From contig CAKTYZ010000022.1 in the NCBI GenBank assembly GCA_934635225.1, positions 1 to 40,933 on the forward strand: a stretch of 40,933 nucleotides of DNA, written 5' to 3'. Positions within the stretch are counted from its first letter, which is position 1; every line of letters starts with the position of its first letter. Source of the DNA: an uncultured Kiritimatiellota bacterium (GTDB taxonomy: Bacteria > Verrucomicrobiota > Kiritimatiellia > RFP12 > UBA1067). Positions 1 to 7,081 of this stretch are shown here, piece by piece. A program made the translations under genes and the position numbers. The notes below the pieces were generated by a model. That model saw nothing but the letters and a program-made list of their open reading frames with translations. It ran no database searches and had not been told where the DNA came from.

Positions 1-84
1 ATAGCCGACGATATTCGCCGATTCAATCGAAAAGCCCACCGACGCACAAAGCGCGGCAGCCGCCGTGATCATGAGTTTCTTCAT
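1..84 (-). CDS. Start of a small exported protein, ESANIVGY type (partial)
   Basis: Only the first 28 residues are in the window; the gene runs off the left edge. They read as a short lysine-containing n-region (MKKL), a hydrophobic alanine-rich stretch and a probable cleavage site, then ESANIVGY. That looks like a Sec signal peptide followed by the mature N-terminus. From memory, an A/E-SAN-V/I-VGY start is common in secreted proteins of Kiritimatiellota; this is recollection, not a search. GAAAGAAGAA upstream serves as a weak ribosome-binding site. The reading frame stays open for another 48 codons upstream to an ATG at 228, so a longer product is possible, but the signal peptide favours the start at 84. 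The function is unknown. A similar protein may be encoded at 22841-23599. Confidence 0.7.
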   Translation of the reverse strand, partial: MKKLMITAAAALCASVGFSIESANIVGY

Positions 85-503
85 GTTGTTCTTCTTTCCG
101 GCACAACCCAGTGTGCCATTCAAGAGAAGGGAAGCTTCTGAGCGTGAGGCGGCAAGACACGAAACATCATCACGAACGGTTCCCAGACCGCTCGCCCTGA
201 CCTTCATATTCTTAACGTTCTTCGTCATGTTCTTCTCTTCGGTTTAATGTGGGCACAAGAGGTATTCGACAGCACTCGCCATCGGCCTAATCCGCCTCAC
301 ACCGCACACTATATCATATTTTCCCTTCCGTGCGCAACCCCCCTTTTACTCGAACGGGTGACAGCGCGACGAACGGCTGATTCACATTTCACCCTTTATT
401 TACTGGGGTTTAAGCGCAAAAATCGGAGGAGGGAGAAAATCCAAGTGTCGAACCGATTTTTTTCTCTGACATTTGGCTCGCGGCTTCGCGAGGGCTTTCG
501 CGG
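85..503. other. Intergenic region, 419 bp
   Basis: No convincing gene lies here. It holds the leader and candidate promoter of the gene at its left and, next to the nagA stop, a hairpin at 477-492 (CTCGCG-AAGC-CGCGAG on the minus strand). The hairpin has no immediate T-run, so it is only a weak terminator candidate. Short open frames on both strands show no recognisable protein. Confidence 0.6.
308..337 (-). promoter_or_regulatory. Candidate promoter for the gene starting at 84
   Basis: On the minus strand TTGCGC (332-337) and TATAGT (308-313) are separated by 18 bases, and the -10 is preceded by TGA, an extended -10. It would give a 5' leader of about 215 bases before the ATG at 84. Only the sequence match supports it. 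Confidence 0.45.
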
Positions 504-1439
504 TCAAAAAGATGAGGAGACTTTCCCGCCCGCAAGAAGAGAAAGCGCGTTGTCACGACCAATGGCCTGACATTCGTCTGGCGTAAGGCCGATTCGTTCT
601 GAAAGGACCTCCATGCATTTCGCAATCGGCGCCGTCGCCCCCACAAGGCAGTTTCGCGCCGGATTCCAAAGCAGTCCGTTCGGCTCTAAGCGCGCATGCG
701 CCCCGCAGACCTCGTACTCGCCTGGCGGCATCCCCGCCGGATACTGTGCGTCCGAGACGGCAATGAGGCGCCTCAGCGGCACCGCGCGGCAGTAGAGCTT
801 CAGCATCGTGTCCGGCAGGTGGTGTCCGTCAGGGATGAACATGACGCTCGCGCGATCCTCGACGAGAGCCGTGTAGACGATGTTGTCATGGCGGTTCACT
901 TCGTTCGGGATGCCATTGCCGAGATGGGTGAACGCTTTTGCGCCCGCCGCGAGGCACGGTTCGACATCGGCCGGACTCTTCGCGAGCTGATGACCGAGCG
1001 AAACGGTCACGCCGCTCGCCACCAGTTGACGAACGAAATCCGGCATGCCCGGGACCTCCGCCGCGACATTCACCAGTCGAACCAATCCCTCCGCCGCGTC
1101 TTGGAAGCGGCCGAACAGCGTCCAGTCAGGTGCGCGCACCCATTCGACGGGATGCGTACCGACGGCGCCGGGCTTGTCGGAGATAAACGGACCTTCCAGA
1201 AAGAACCCAAGAATGTTCTTCTCGCAGATCGCATACCGCCGCCGCGCCGCCATTACCGTGCGGACCGTACCGATCAGCATTTCGGGGTCGCCCGTGACCA
1301 GTGTCGGAAGAAACCCGACCGTGCCGTCCGCCGCAAGGCGTTCCGTCACGGACCTTACCGCCTCAACCGTCAGCCCCGGCGCGTTGAAGTCCACGCCCGC
1401 ATAGCCGTTGACCTGAAGGTCGATCCATCCGGCGTTCAT
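504..1439 (-). CDS. nagA: N-acetylglucosamine-6-phosphate deacetylase
   Basis: This enzyme removes acetate from GlcNAc-6-phosphate to give glucosamine-6-phosphate, the substrate of NagB encoded upstream in the same operon. The 311-residue protein has the amidohydrolase TIM-barrel signature. It opens with DLQVNG at residues 7-12, where the family has HxH or, in the Escherichia coli type, QxN. Metal ligands E82 (LEGPFI), H150 and H172, the DGHH motif near 204-207 and the catalytic D230 (SDAQ) are all visible. It is shorter than the usual roughly 380 residues because it starts directly at the barrel and lacks the N-terminal part of the small beta-domain. The ATG at 1439 overlaps the stop of the oxidoreductase gene as ATGA, which fixes the start; a longer open frame to 1532 is a shadow. 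It is the last gene of the operon. Confidence 0.93.
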   Translation of the reverse strand: MNAGWIDLQVNGYAGVDFNAPGLTVEAVRSVTERLAADGTVGFLPTLVTGDPEMLIGTVRTVMAARRRYAICEKNILGFFLEGPFISDKPGAVGTHPVEWVRAPDWTLFGRFQDAAEGLVRLVNVAAEVPGMPDFVRQLVASGVTVSLGHQLAKSPADVEPCLAAGAKAFTHLGNGIPNEVNRHDNIVYTALVEDRASVMFIPDGHHLPDTMLKLYCRAVPLRRLIAVSDAQYPAGMPPGEYEVCGAHARLEPNGLLWNPARNCLVGATAPIAKCMEVLSERIGLTPDECQAIGRDNALSLLAGGKVSSSF

Positions 1440-2725
1440 CGGTGCGCCTTCTTCCAAGCCTCGACAATCGTGTAGTACTTGACGAGCATGTTGTCGATGT
1501 AGAGCGGGTCTTCGCAACCCGCCTTCATCCAATCGAGATAGGTCTGCACAACCTGACTGAAGTGCGCTTCGTGTCCGATGTCATACGCCTTCGGATAGGC
1601 GATGCGCCACACGCCCGCGTCATCCGTCGCCCGCGCGGTGACGCCCGGCCAGTCTCGCGCAATCTTCGCAAGTGCGACATCCAGCGCGCGCTTCGTCGCG
1701 ACTGCGTCGCCACGCGACCGGACGTAGAGGACGGGCTTGTAGCCCTCCTTCGGCCCCTGCCGAATGAAGACCTCGGCCTTTGTGCCGCGCATGAGTGAGT
1801 CGTGCGTGTCGCCCGTGCCCTGCGGCGCCCTGAAGTTCCAGACGACCGAAACCTTGCAGGAGACGCCCTTCAGTTTCCAGACAAATTCGCCGTTCGCCAG
1901 GCAATCGAACGCCTCGACACATGTGCCGCCCGTGGACAGATTGAACTGTTCGGGCGTAATCCGCGTCGGCCATGTGCGCGACAAGACGACCTCGACATCG
2001 TTCGTCGTCAGACGCACGCCCGGGAAAGCCTCCCACTGGACGAGATCGACGAGATGCGTCGTCACGTCGGCGATGCCTTCGCCCTGTACCGCCGTGTCAT
2101 AATACCATTCAGGCCGACGCAGGGGCGCCCCATTGACGAACTTGCAGAAATGGTGAACGGAAATCTTCGTGATGGCCGGATCGTCGGGCGAGCCCTTCTC
2201 CTGTTCGCCATAGAGGTCGCGGTCCTGCGCAAGCGCACGCTGGAGAATCGTCGTGATCTCGTTCCGTTCGGTCATGATGTCCGCGAAGAAAAGCCCCTTC
2301 GCCTGCGCGAGACGCGCCGCCCGTGCCGTCTTCGCGAAGACCTCCGGCGTGATCGCCAACGGCTTGTCCGCCAAGACATTCACCCCCGCCTCGACCGCCG
2401 CAAGCGCATAGTCGCCCTTGCGGTCGTTCTTGCCGGCGAGGATGACGACGGGGTTCGCGCCCAGTTCACCCGCACGCGCAGCGGCGATGAACCGCTTCAA
2501 GTAGTCCGCGCCGCAAAAGACGTCTTCACGCCACGCCGTCGGATTCTCCTCGCGGGCGTTGAAACTGGCAATCAGATTCAAGTGCGCGTCAAGTTCCGGT
2601 CCCTCGGGCGCGAAGACCTTCACCTTCGACGCGACTTCTGGATATGTTCGATTCTGCACGAGCGCGGCGTGGAAATGGCCGGGATCAAGCGTGACGAGAC
2701 TGACGGACAAAAGGAACGACATCAT
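1436..2725 (-). CDS. Gfo/Idh/MocA-like oxidoreductase (putative oxidoreductase, C-terminal domain family)
   Basis: The protein of about 429 residues resembles the family annotated 'putative oxidoreductase C-terminal domain', a Gfo/Idh/MocA relative found in Bacteroidota and PVC bacteria. It opens with LDPGHFHAALV, where classical members carry a GxGxxG loop. It then shows APEGPELDAHL, a nucleotide-fold stretch (NPVVILAGKND), and GVNVLADKPLAI, the equivalent of the EKP motif that holds the catalytic lysine. The substrate is unknown; its place between a symporter and nagA suggests an amino sugar or a derivative. AGGTGA stands 8 bases before the ATG at 2725, which I prefer. A GTG at 2737 overlaps the symporter stop (GTGA) and would add four residues. 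The gene ends in an ATGA overlap with nagA. Confidence 0.82.
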   Translation of the reverse strand: MMSFLLSVSLVTLDPGHFHAALVQNRTYPEVASKVKVFAPEGPELDAHLNLIASFNAREENPTAWREDVFCGADYLKRFIAAARAGELGANPVVILAGKNDRKGDYALAAVEAGVNVLADKPLAITPEVFAKTARAARLAQAKGLFFADIMTERNEITTILQRALAQDRDLYGEQEKGSPDDPAITKISVHHFCKFVNGAPLRRPEWYYDTAVQGEGIADVTTHLVDLVQWEAFPGVRLTTNDVEVVLSRTWPTRITPEQFNLSTGGTCVEAFDCLANGEFVWKLKGVSCKVSVVWNFRAPQGTGDTHDSLMRGTKAEVFIRQGPKEGYKPVLYVRSRGDAVATKRALDVALAKIARDWPGVTARATDDAGVWRIAYPKAYDIGHEAHFSQVVQTYLDWMKAGCEDPLYIDNMLVKYYTIVEAWKKAHR

Positions 2726-2733
2726 AGTTTGCT

Positions 2734-4239
2734 TCACCTTTCGATTCGATCCATGAAAGCGTCAACTGCGGCATGTTCGGACGGGGAGTCCGGGAAGAGG
2801 CACGAGCCAAGCACGAGACAAAGCACCGTTGCCACCGAAGTCAACGGGAAGATCCAGATCATCTCGCGCAAATGGGCATACGACGGGATCGCGCCAACAG
2901 CAAAGACCATAAGCCCGACCGCGATGCCCCCGACGAGACCACAAAGGCCCGAACGCTTCGAGAACTTCCGCACAAAGATGCCGCAGAGCATTGGAATCGC
3001 GATCGGCGGCAAGAAGACGCCAAAGACCTTGTTCGAGAGATTGAAGAGATCGTCCGCACCCTGCGCATACTGCATGACAAAGGCAAGCGCGACGACCAGT
3101 CCGCCGACGGCAACGGTGGCCAGCCGCGCGGCAACCATCTTCGCGCGCGCCGAGGGGTTCTTCGCGACCTTGAGGTAGAGCTCGTTCGTGATGACAGCCG
3201 CCGCCGCGTTGAAATTGCCGGCCAACGAACTCATTGTCGCGGAGAACATCGCCGCGATGACCATGCCAATCATGCCGACAGGCAACACGTCGCGGCAGAG
3301 AATCGCGTAGACGCCATTCATCTCCGCCTCGGGAATCGTCGGCAGGAAGACACGCGCGGCCATCGCCGGGAAAAAGAAGACGGGCGGACCGACAAAGAGG
3401 AGCATCGCCACAAGATAGGCCATCTTCTTCGCGTCCCTCTCGCTCTTCGTCGCGTAATAACGCTGGACGAGCGACCAGTTCGTCGAAAGCGTCGAGCCGA
3501 CGCAACAGAAGAAGACGAGCATGTAGACCCACGTGTACTTCCCCGCCGTAAGCGCGAAGAAGCCGTCCGGGACCCTGTCGAGAAAGACCAAGAGGCCATG
3601 CGTCAGCCCCGCACCGCCGTCCATGGACGACAGGCGATCCAAGCACAGGAACGGGAGCGCCAACACGACAACGAGAATGACGAGGAACTGGATGAAGTCG
3701 CACGTCAGCGTGGCCTTGAGTCCACCGAGAAATGTGTAGGCGACAATAATGAGGCCCGAAATGCAGATGGCCCAGAAGAGAGGAAAGCCCATGCCGACGC
3801 CGACGACCGTACCAATGGCAAGCAACTTCAAGGCGTTGTCGAGAAGCTGCATCGGAAGCCCCAGGACCGCAAGCGTCCGGCACATCCCCGGCGTATAGCG
3901 CTCGGCGATGTAGTCAATCGGGCTTCCCTTCGCCGCGCGCCGCCAACGGACGGCCAGAAACCATGCGCCAAGGAGGACTGCCGGGACGGAGAGCCAGCTC
4001 ACCGTCACAGGGACCCAGCCAAACTTGTAGGCCAACGCCGAATACATGACGAAAGCGAGCGCCGAGAAGCTGTTCATGTAGAACGAGACGCCCGACAGCC
4101 ACCAGGGAATCGACTTGTCATTGCCAAAGAACTGGTCGGACGACTTCGAGCGCCGGCTGTAGTAGACGCCGACACCCAGCATCACCGCAAAGAACGCGGT
4201 GATAACGGCATAATCCCAAACGGCCAGTCCGCAGCTCAT
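2734..4239 (-). CDS. Sodium/solute symporter (SSF family)
   Basis: This is an inner-membrane protein of 501 residues with 13 or more hydrophobic segments and the SSF hallmarks: an N-terminal helix followed by GVGVYYSRRSKSSDQFFG, FLGGLKATLTCDFIQF in the middle and MFSATMSSLAGNFNAAA near residue 340. The family couples uptake of sugars, sialic acid, myo-inositol and similar solutes to sodium. Lying between nagB and nagA it probably imports GlcNAc or an amino-sugar precursor; this is inference from context. No sugar kinase or PTS gene is nearby, so phosphorylation must be done elsewhere. Its start lies 4 bases from the nagB stop, and its stop overlaps the GTG version of the downstream start. Confidence 0.9.
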   Translation of the reverse strand: MSCGLAVWDYAVITAFFAVMLGVGVYYSRRSKSSDQFFGNDKSIPWWLSGVSFYMNSFSALAFVMYSALAYKFGWVPVTVSWLSVPAVLLGAWFLAVRWRRAAKGSPIDYIAERYTPGMCRTLAVLGLPMQLLDNALKLLAIGTVVGVGMGFPLFWAICISGLIIVAYTFLGGLKATLTCDFIQFLVILVVVLALPFLCLDRLSSMDGGAGLTHGLLVFLDRVPDGFFALTAGKYTWVYMLVFFCCVGSTLSTNWSLVQRYYATKSERDAKKMAYLVAMLLFVGPPVFFFPAMAARVFLPTIPEAEMNGVYAILCRDVLPVGMIGMVIAAMFSATMSSLAGNFNAAAAVITNELYLKVAKNPSARAKMVAARLATVAVGGLVVALAFVMQYAQGADDLFNLSNKVFGVFLPPIAIPMLCGIFVRKFSKRSGLCGLVGGIAVGLMVFAVGAIPSYAHLREMIWIFPLTSVATVLCLVLGSCLFPDSPSEHAAVDAFMDRIER

Positions 4240-4243
4240 GGCC

Positions 4244-4987
4244 TCACCCCTTCAAAAGCGAAGCCGCCGGCGGATCGAGATAGAGCGCACACTCGGCATG
4301 GTTCTTGAGGGCCGTCGCCGGCACCCTCGGGCTAATCGCGTCCTCGACCGTATGCTTGACGGCTTCGGCTTTCCGTTCATCAGGGACGATGACGACAATC
4401 GACTTCGCCGCGAGAATCTGCGGCACCGTCATCGAGAAGGCGTGCGTCGGGACGGCGTCGAGATTCGGATACCAGCCCTCGCCGACCTGCTGTCGGCGGC
4501 AGACTTCGTCGAGCTTCACGACGGCATACGCCGCTTTCGTCTCAAAGTCGGCCGGCGGGTCATTGAACGCGATGTGGCCATTCTCGCCAATGCCGATGCA
4601 GGCAAGGTCAACCGGCTTCTCGCGCAGAGCCGCCTCAAGGCGCGCACACTCCGTCGCCGTGTCAGGCGCGTCACCGCCCACGAACGTGAAGCTCTTCATT
4701 GCGCACGGGAGTTTCGCAAGAAGACGCTCCTTAAGAAAGCGGCGGAAACTCGCCGGGTGGTCGGCCTTGAGACCCACGTACTCGTCAAGATGGAAACCGC
4801 AGACCTTCGACCAGTCGATCTCTGCATGCGCAAGCAAGGCCTCAATGAACTCGAATTGGCTTGCCGCGCTTGCGAAGATGACGCGCGCCTCGCCATTCGC
4901 CGCAATTGCCGCGCAGATCCTGGCCGCCGCGTCATCCGCCGCAAGCCGTCCCATGTCGTTTTTGTCTTTTCCGATGATGATGTTCAT
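4244..4987 (-). CDS. nagB: Glucosamine-6-phosphate deaminase
   Basis: NagB converts glucosamine-6-phosphate to fructose-6-phosphate and ammonia, feeding amino sugars into glycolysis. The 247-residue protein has the catalytic site motifs LDEY (D68, E69) and GIGENGHIAFND (132-143, with the catalytic histidine H138), and its length is normal for the family. It is the first gene of the operon. No Shine-Dalgarno sequence precedes the ATG. Instead a -10 element, TATCCT (4998-5003, preceded by TGC), ends 10 bases before the start codon, so the mRNA is probably leaderless. A regulator of the XylR/AraC type diverges 109 bases away. Confidence 0.95.
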   Translation of the reverse strand: MNIIIGKDKNDMGRLAADDAAARICAAIAANGEARVIFASAASQFEFIEALLAHAEIDWSKVCGFHLDEYVGLKADHPASFRRFLKERLLAKLPCAMKSFTFVGGDAPDTATECARLEAALREKPVDLACIGIGENGHIAFNDPPADFETKAAYAVVKLDEVCRRQQVGEGWYPNLDAVPTHAFSMTVPQILAAKSIVVIVPDERKAEAVKHTVEDAISPRVPATALKNHAECALYLDPPAASLLKG

Positions 4988-4997
4988 GATGAAGGAT

Positions 4998-5026
4998 AGG
5001 ATAGCATTTTCCCGCCCTGTCGGGAA
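4998..5026 (-). promoter_or_regulatory. nagB operon promoter
   Basis: On the minus strand TTCCCG (5021-5026) is followed after 17 bases by TATCCT (4998-5003), which is preceded by TGC. Transcription would begin about 4 bases before the nagB ATG. The -35 forms one arm of the inverted repeat at 5009-5026. Confidence 0.55.
5009..5026. promoter_or_regulatory. Inverted repeat, candidate operator of the nag operon
   Basis: TTCCCG-CCCTGT-CGGGAA is a perfect inverted repeat with 6-base arms and a 6-base centre, lying over the -35 to spacer of the nagB promoter and between the divergent genes. A bound protein there would block nagB transcription. AraC-type domains often bind direct repeats, so the identity of the binding protein is open. 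Confidence 0.4.
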
Positions 5027-5058
5027 CCGAAACTATTTACAAAATCGTCCCTTCCCGA

Positions 5059-5087
5059 TTGCAGAATCCGAATCGTTTTGGTACAAT
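5059..5087 (+). promoter_or_regulatory. Promoter of the XylR/AraC-type regulator
   Basis: TTGCAG (5059-5064), a 17-base spacer and TACAAT (5082-5087, preceded by TGG) form a near-consensus promoter. The -10 ends 9 bases before the ATG at 5097, so transcription should start within about 3 bases of the start codon. Confidence 0.7.
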
Positions 5088-5096
5088 CATGACACC

Positions 5097-6209
5097 ATGG
5101 CCCACAAAGACATCCTTCTCCTCGTCAGCCCGGCGGCGACGCCCTGTCTCAAGGGCATCACCCGCTTTGCGCATGATCACGGCTGGTTCATCACAATCGA
5201 CGACCGCGAACATCCGCCGCACGACTGGCACGGAGACGGCGTTCTGGCGACAATCGGGAAAGGCCGCAACGTGCTCATCGACTTTGTCCGCCGCTCTTGC
5301 AGGAATGGCGTACCCGTCGTTGACCTCACGAATGCCGAACCCTCACTGCGCATTCCACGCGTCTGCGGAGACAACCTTGAGATGGGCCGTCTCGCAGCCG
5401 ATCATTTCCAACAACGCGGCTTCCATCGCGCCGCCTGGTTCTCCTCCAAATGGAGCAACGTGCAACAACTCCGCCTTCAAGGGCTGATCGACAACGGATA
5501 TCCCGACGCCGTCGTCCTTGTCGGTCTGGACCGCACACAGCTCGCGCAACGGCTTGCCGCGCTCAAGAAGCCGACGGCGGTCTTTGCCTATTCTGACAAC
5601 GACGCTTCCCGCGTCCTCAATGCCTGCCGCGACGCGCGAATCTCCGTCCCAGAGGAAATCGCGATTCTCGGCGTTGACAACAACGAGCTGATCTGCCTGC
5701 ATCAACCGACGCCACTCTCATCGATTCGACACGACCTCGAACGCGTTGGCTATGAAGGGGCCGCACTCCTGCACCAACTGATCGAGACGCGGCAGACCAA
5801 AGGTGCCGAACCCATTCTCATTCCGCCCTGCGGCATCGTCGTGCGCCAGTCAACGCAAATCGAGGCCACGGACAACCCTCTCCTGCGGAAAGCCTACGAC
5901 CTCATCCGCCACGACTTCAGCCGCTCGCTGGGCATCAATCAACTTGCCGACGAACTGGGCGTCTCACGCAGGGAGCTGAACCGCGTCGCGCACGATGAGC
6001 TCGGACACTCGCTGGCGGACGAAATCATCCGTCAGCGGCTGGCCCGCGTGAAGGTCCTGCTCGCTGAGACCAACTGGCCCCTGCGAGCCGTTGCGGCTGA
6101 AACGGGATTCTGCCACGCCGCACACCTCGTCAACGCCTTTCGCGCGGCCTTTGGGCGCACGCCCGGCGACTATCGGCGCAACATCCAAGGCAAGGAACGC
6201 TCGCCTTGA
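5097..6209 (+). CDS. XylR-type transcriptional regulator (sugar-binding domain plus AraC DNA-binding domain)
   Basis: The 370-residue protein has two parts. Residues 1 to about 260 form a LacI/periplasmic-binding-protein-like sensor, with ILLLVSPAATPCLKGITRFA at the start, VCGDNLEMGRLAADHF near 97 and FAYSDNDASRVLNACRDARISVPEEIAILGVD near 190, typical of XylR-like repressor/activators. Residues of about 270-365 form an AraC-family double helix-turn-helix, ending AETGFCHAAHLVNAFRAAFGRTPGDYR. It probably senses an amino sugar or its phosphate and controls the divergent nag operon, and possibly itself. The start at 5097 is chosen because the promoter is immediately upstream and the sensor fold begins here; a much longer open frame upstream is a shadow of nagB. 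There is no Shine-Dalgarno sequence. Confidence 0.9.
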   Translation: MAHKDILLLVSPAATPCLKGITRFAHDHGWFITIDDREHPPHDWHGDGVLATIGKGRNVLIDFVRRSCRNGVPVVDLTNAEPSLRIPRVCGDNLEMGRLAADHFQQRGFHRAAWFSSKWSNVQQLRLQGLIDNGYPDAVVLVGLDRTQLAQRLAALKKPTAVFAYSDNDASRVLNACRDARISVPEEIAILGVDNNELICLHQPTPLSSIRHDLERVGYEGAALLHQLIETRQTKGAEPILIPPCGIVVRQSTQIEATDNPLLRKAYDLIRHDFSRSLGINQLADELGVSRRELNRVAHDELGHSLADEIIRQRLARVKVLLAETNWPLRAVAAETGFCHAAHLVNAFRAAFGRTPGDYRRNIQGKERSP

Positions 6210-6224
6210 GCGGCTGAAAAGCGC

Positions 6225-6977
6225 CTACTGGGCGAGATAGCCGCCATCGACGGGGAGATTGACGCCCGTGATGAACGACGCGGCGTCGGAAAGCAGAAAG
6301 CAGATCGGATGCGCGACTTGAACGGGATGACCGATGCCAAGCGGCTGGCGCTTCAGCAACGCCGCGCGGGAGGCCGGATCGGCCATGCGGCCAGCGCCCG
6401 CGTCAAACATCGGCGTCTGGATGTTCGACGGGCAAACGGCGTTAACGCGAATGCCACGCGGCGCAAGCTCGGTCGCCAACGCCCGCACGCTCGACGACAG
6501 CGCGGCCTTGGTCGCGCAGTAGACCGTGCCGCCGCTCCAACCGACGACCGCCGAAACGCTGGAGACCGCGACGGCGGCAAATGACGCGGCACGGTATTTG
6601 GAACTCGCAAGCAGTCTCATCAGCTCGACGAACGAGAGGCAATTGACTCTCATCGCCTCCTCAGCCCGCGACGCGACAAAGCCTGAAACGGGCTCAATCG
6701 GGCATGAGCCCGCGACATACGCGAGACCATCCAACGGCGCACACACCTTCAGGAGGCGTTCCGGAAACGCGGAATCCGCCAAGTCGCCCGAGAAGACGAG
6801 ATGCCCCTCCCCCGGACAGCGCCGACACGTCTCCTCCAGTTCCTCCGCCCGACGCGCCGTCAGAACGACTTGTGCGCCAAGTTCGGCCGCCGCAATCGCA
6901 GTCGCGCGGCCAATGCCGCCCGACGCGCCCGTGACGAGAATCTTCTTCCCCTCCAAAGAAAAGGCATTCCTATTCAT
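6225..6977 (-). CDS. Short-chain dehydrogenase/reductase (FabG-like)
   Basis: This is a classical SDR of 250 residues: the dinucleotide-binding TGASGGIG motif at 16-23, catalytic S140, Y153 and K157 (YCATK), and the C-terminal substrate loop followed by GVNLPVDGGYLAQ. It should be a soluble NAD(P)H-dependent oxidoreductase acting on a hydroxyl or keto group; the substrate cannot be read from the sequence. The N-terminus MNRNAFSLEGKK is typical, and the in-frame ATG at 7016 is upstream of the promoter. TGC-TATAAT ends 9 bases before the ATG, with no Shine-Dalgarno sequence, so translation is probably leaderless. It is a single-gene unit that meets the regulator gene tail to tail, with 15 bases between the stops. 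Confidence 0.88.
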   Translation of the reverse strand: MNRNAFSLEGKKILVTGASGGIGRATAIAAAELGAQVVLTARRAEELEETCRRCPGEGHLVFSGDLADSAFPERLLKVCAPLDGLAYVAGSCPIEPVSGFVASRAEEAMRVNCLSFVELMRLLASSKYRAASFAAVAVSSVSAVVGWSGGTVYCATKAALSSSVRALATELAPRGIRVNAVCPSNIQTPMFDAGAGRMADPASRAALLKRQPLGIGHPVQVAHPICFLLSDAASFITGVNLPVDGGYLAQ

Positions 6978-6986
6978 GACATCTCT

Positions 6987-6995
6987 ATTATAGCA
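6987..6995 (-). promoter_or_regulatory. Extended -10 promoter of the short-chain dehydrogenase gene
   Basis: TGCTATAAT on the minus strand is a perfect extended -10 (hexamer 6987-6992). It ends 9 bases before the ATG at 6977. I see no good -35. Confidence 0.7.
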
Positions 6996-7060
6996 TATTC
7001 GACTCTCCAATCGCATAAAACCTTGTCAGCCGATTCTTCGGCCTCACGGACATGAACTTA

Positions 7061-7069
7061 TGTTATACT
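7061..7069 (+). promoter_or_regulatory. Extended -10 promoter of mfd
   Basis: TGTTATACT is an extended -10 (TATACT at 7064-7069). It ends 12 bases before the ATG at 7082. No clear -35 is present. It is back to back with the dehydrogenase promoter, about 70 bases away. Confidence 0.55.
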
Positions 7070-7081
7070 ATGCGCACAGGC

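Noticed and set aside
477..492. Rho-independent terminator of the nag operon
   Set aside because: The hairpin is perfect, but no T-run follows; the T-rich stretch nearby is on the wrong side and strand. Listed only as a weak candidate within the intergenic entry.
1802..4308. Long plus-strand open frames of 458 and 511 codons over the amino-sugar operon
   Set aside because: They are antisense to clear enzymes and are rich in R, E, D and H with no domain, as expected from GC-rich codon shadows.
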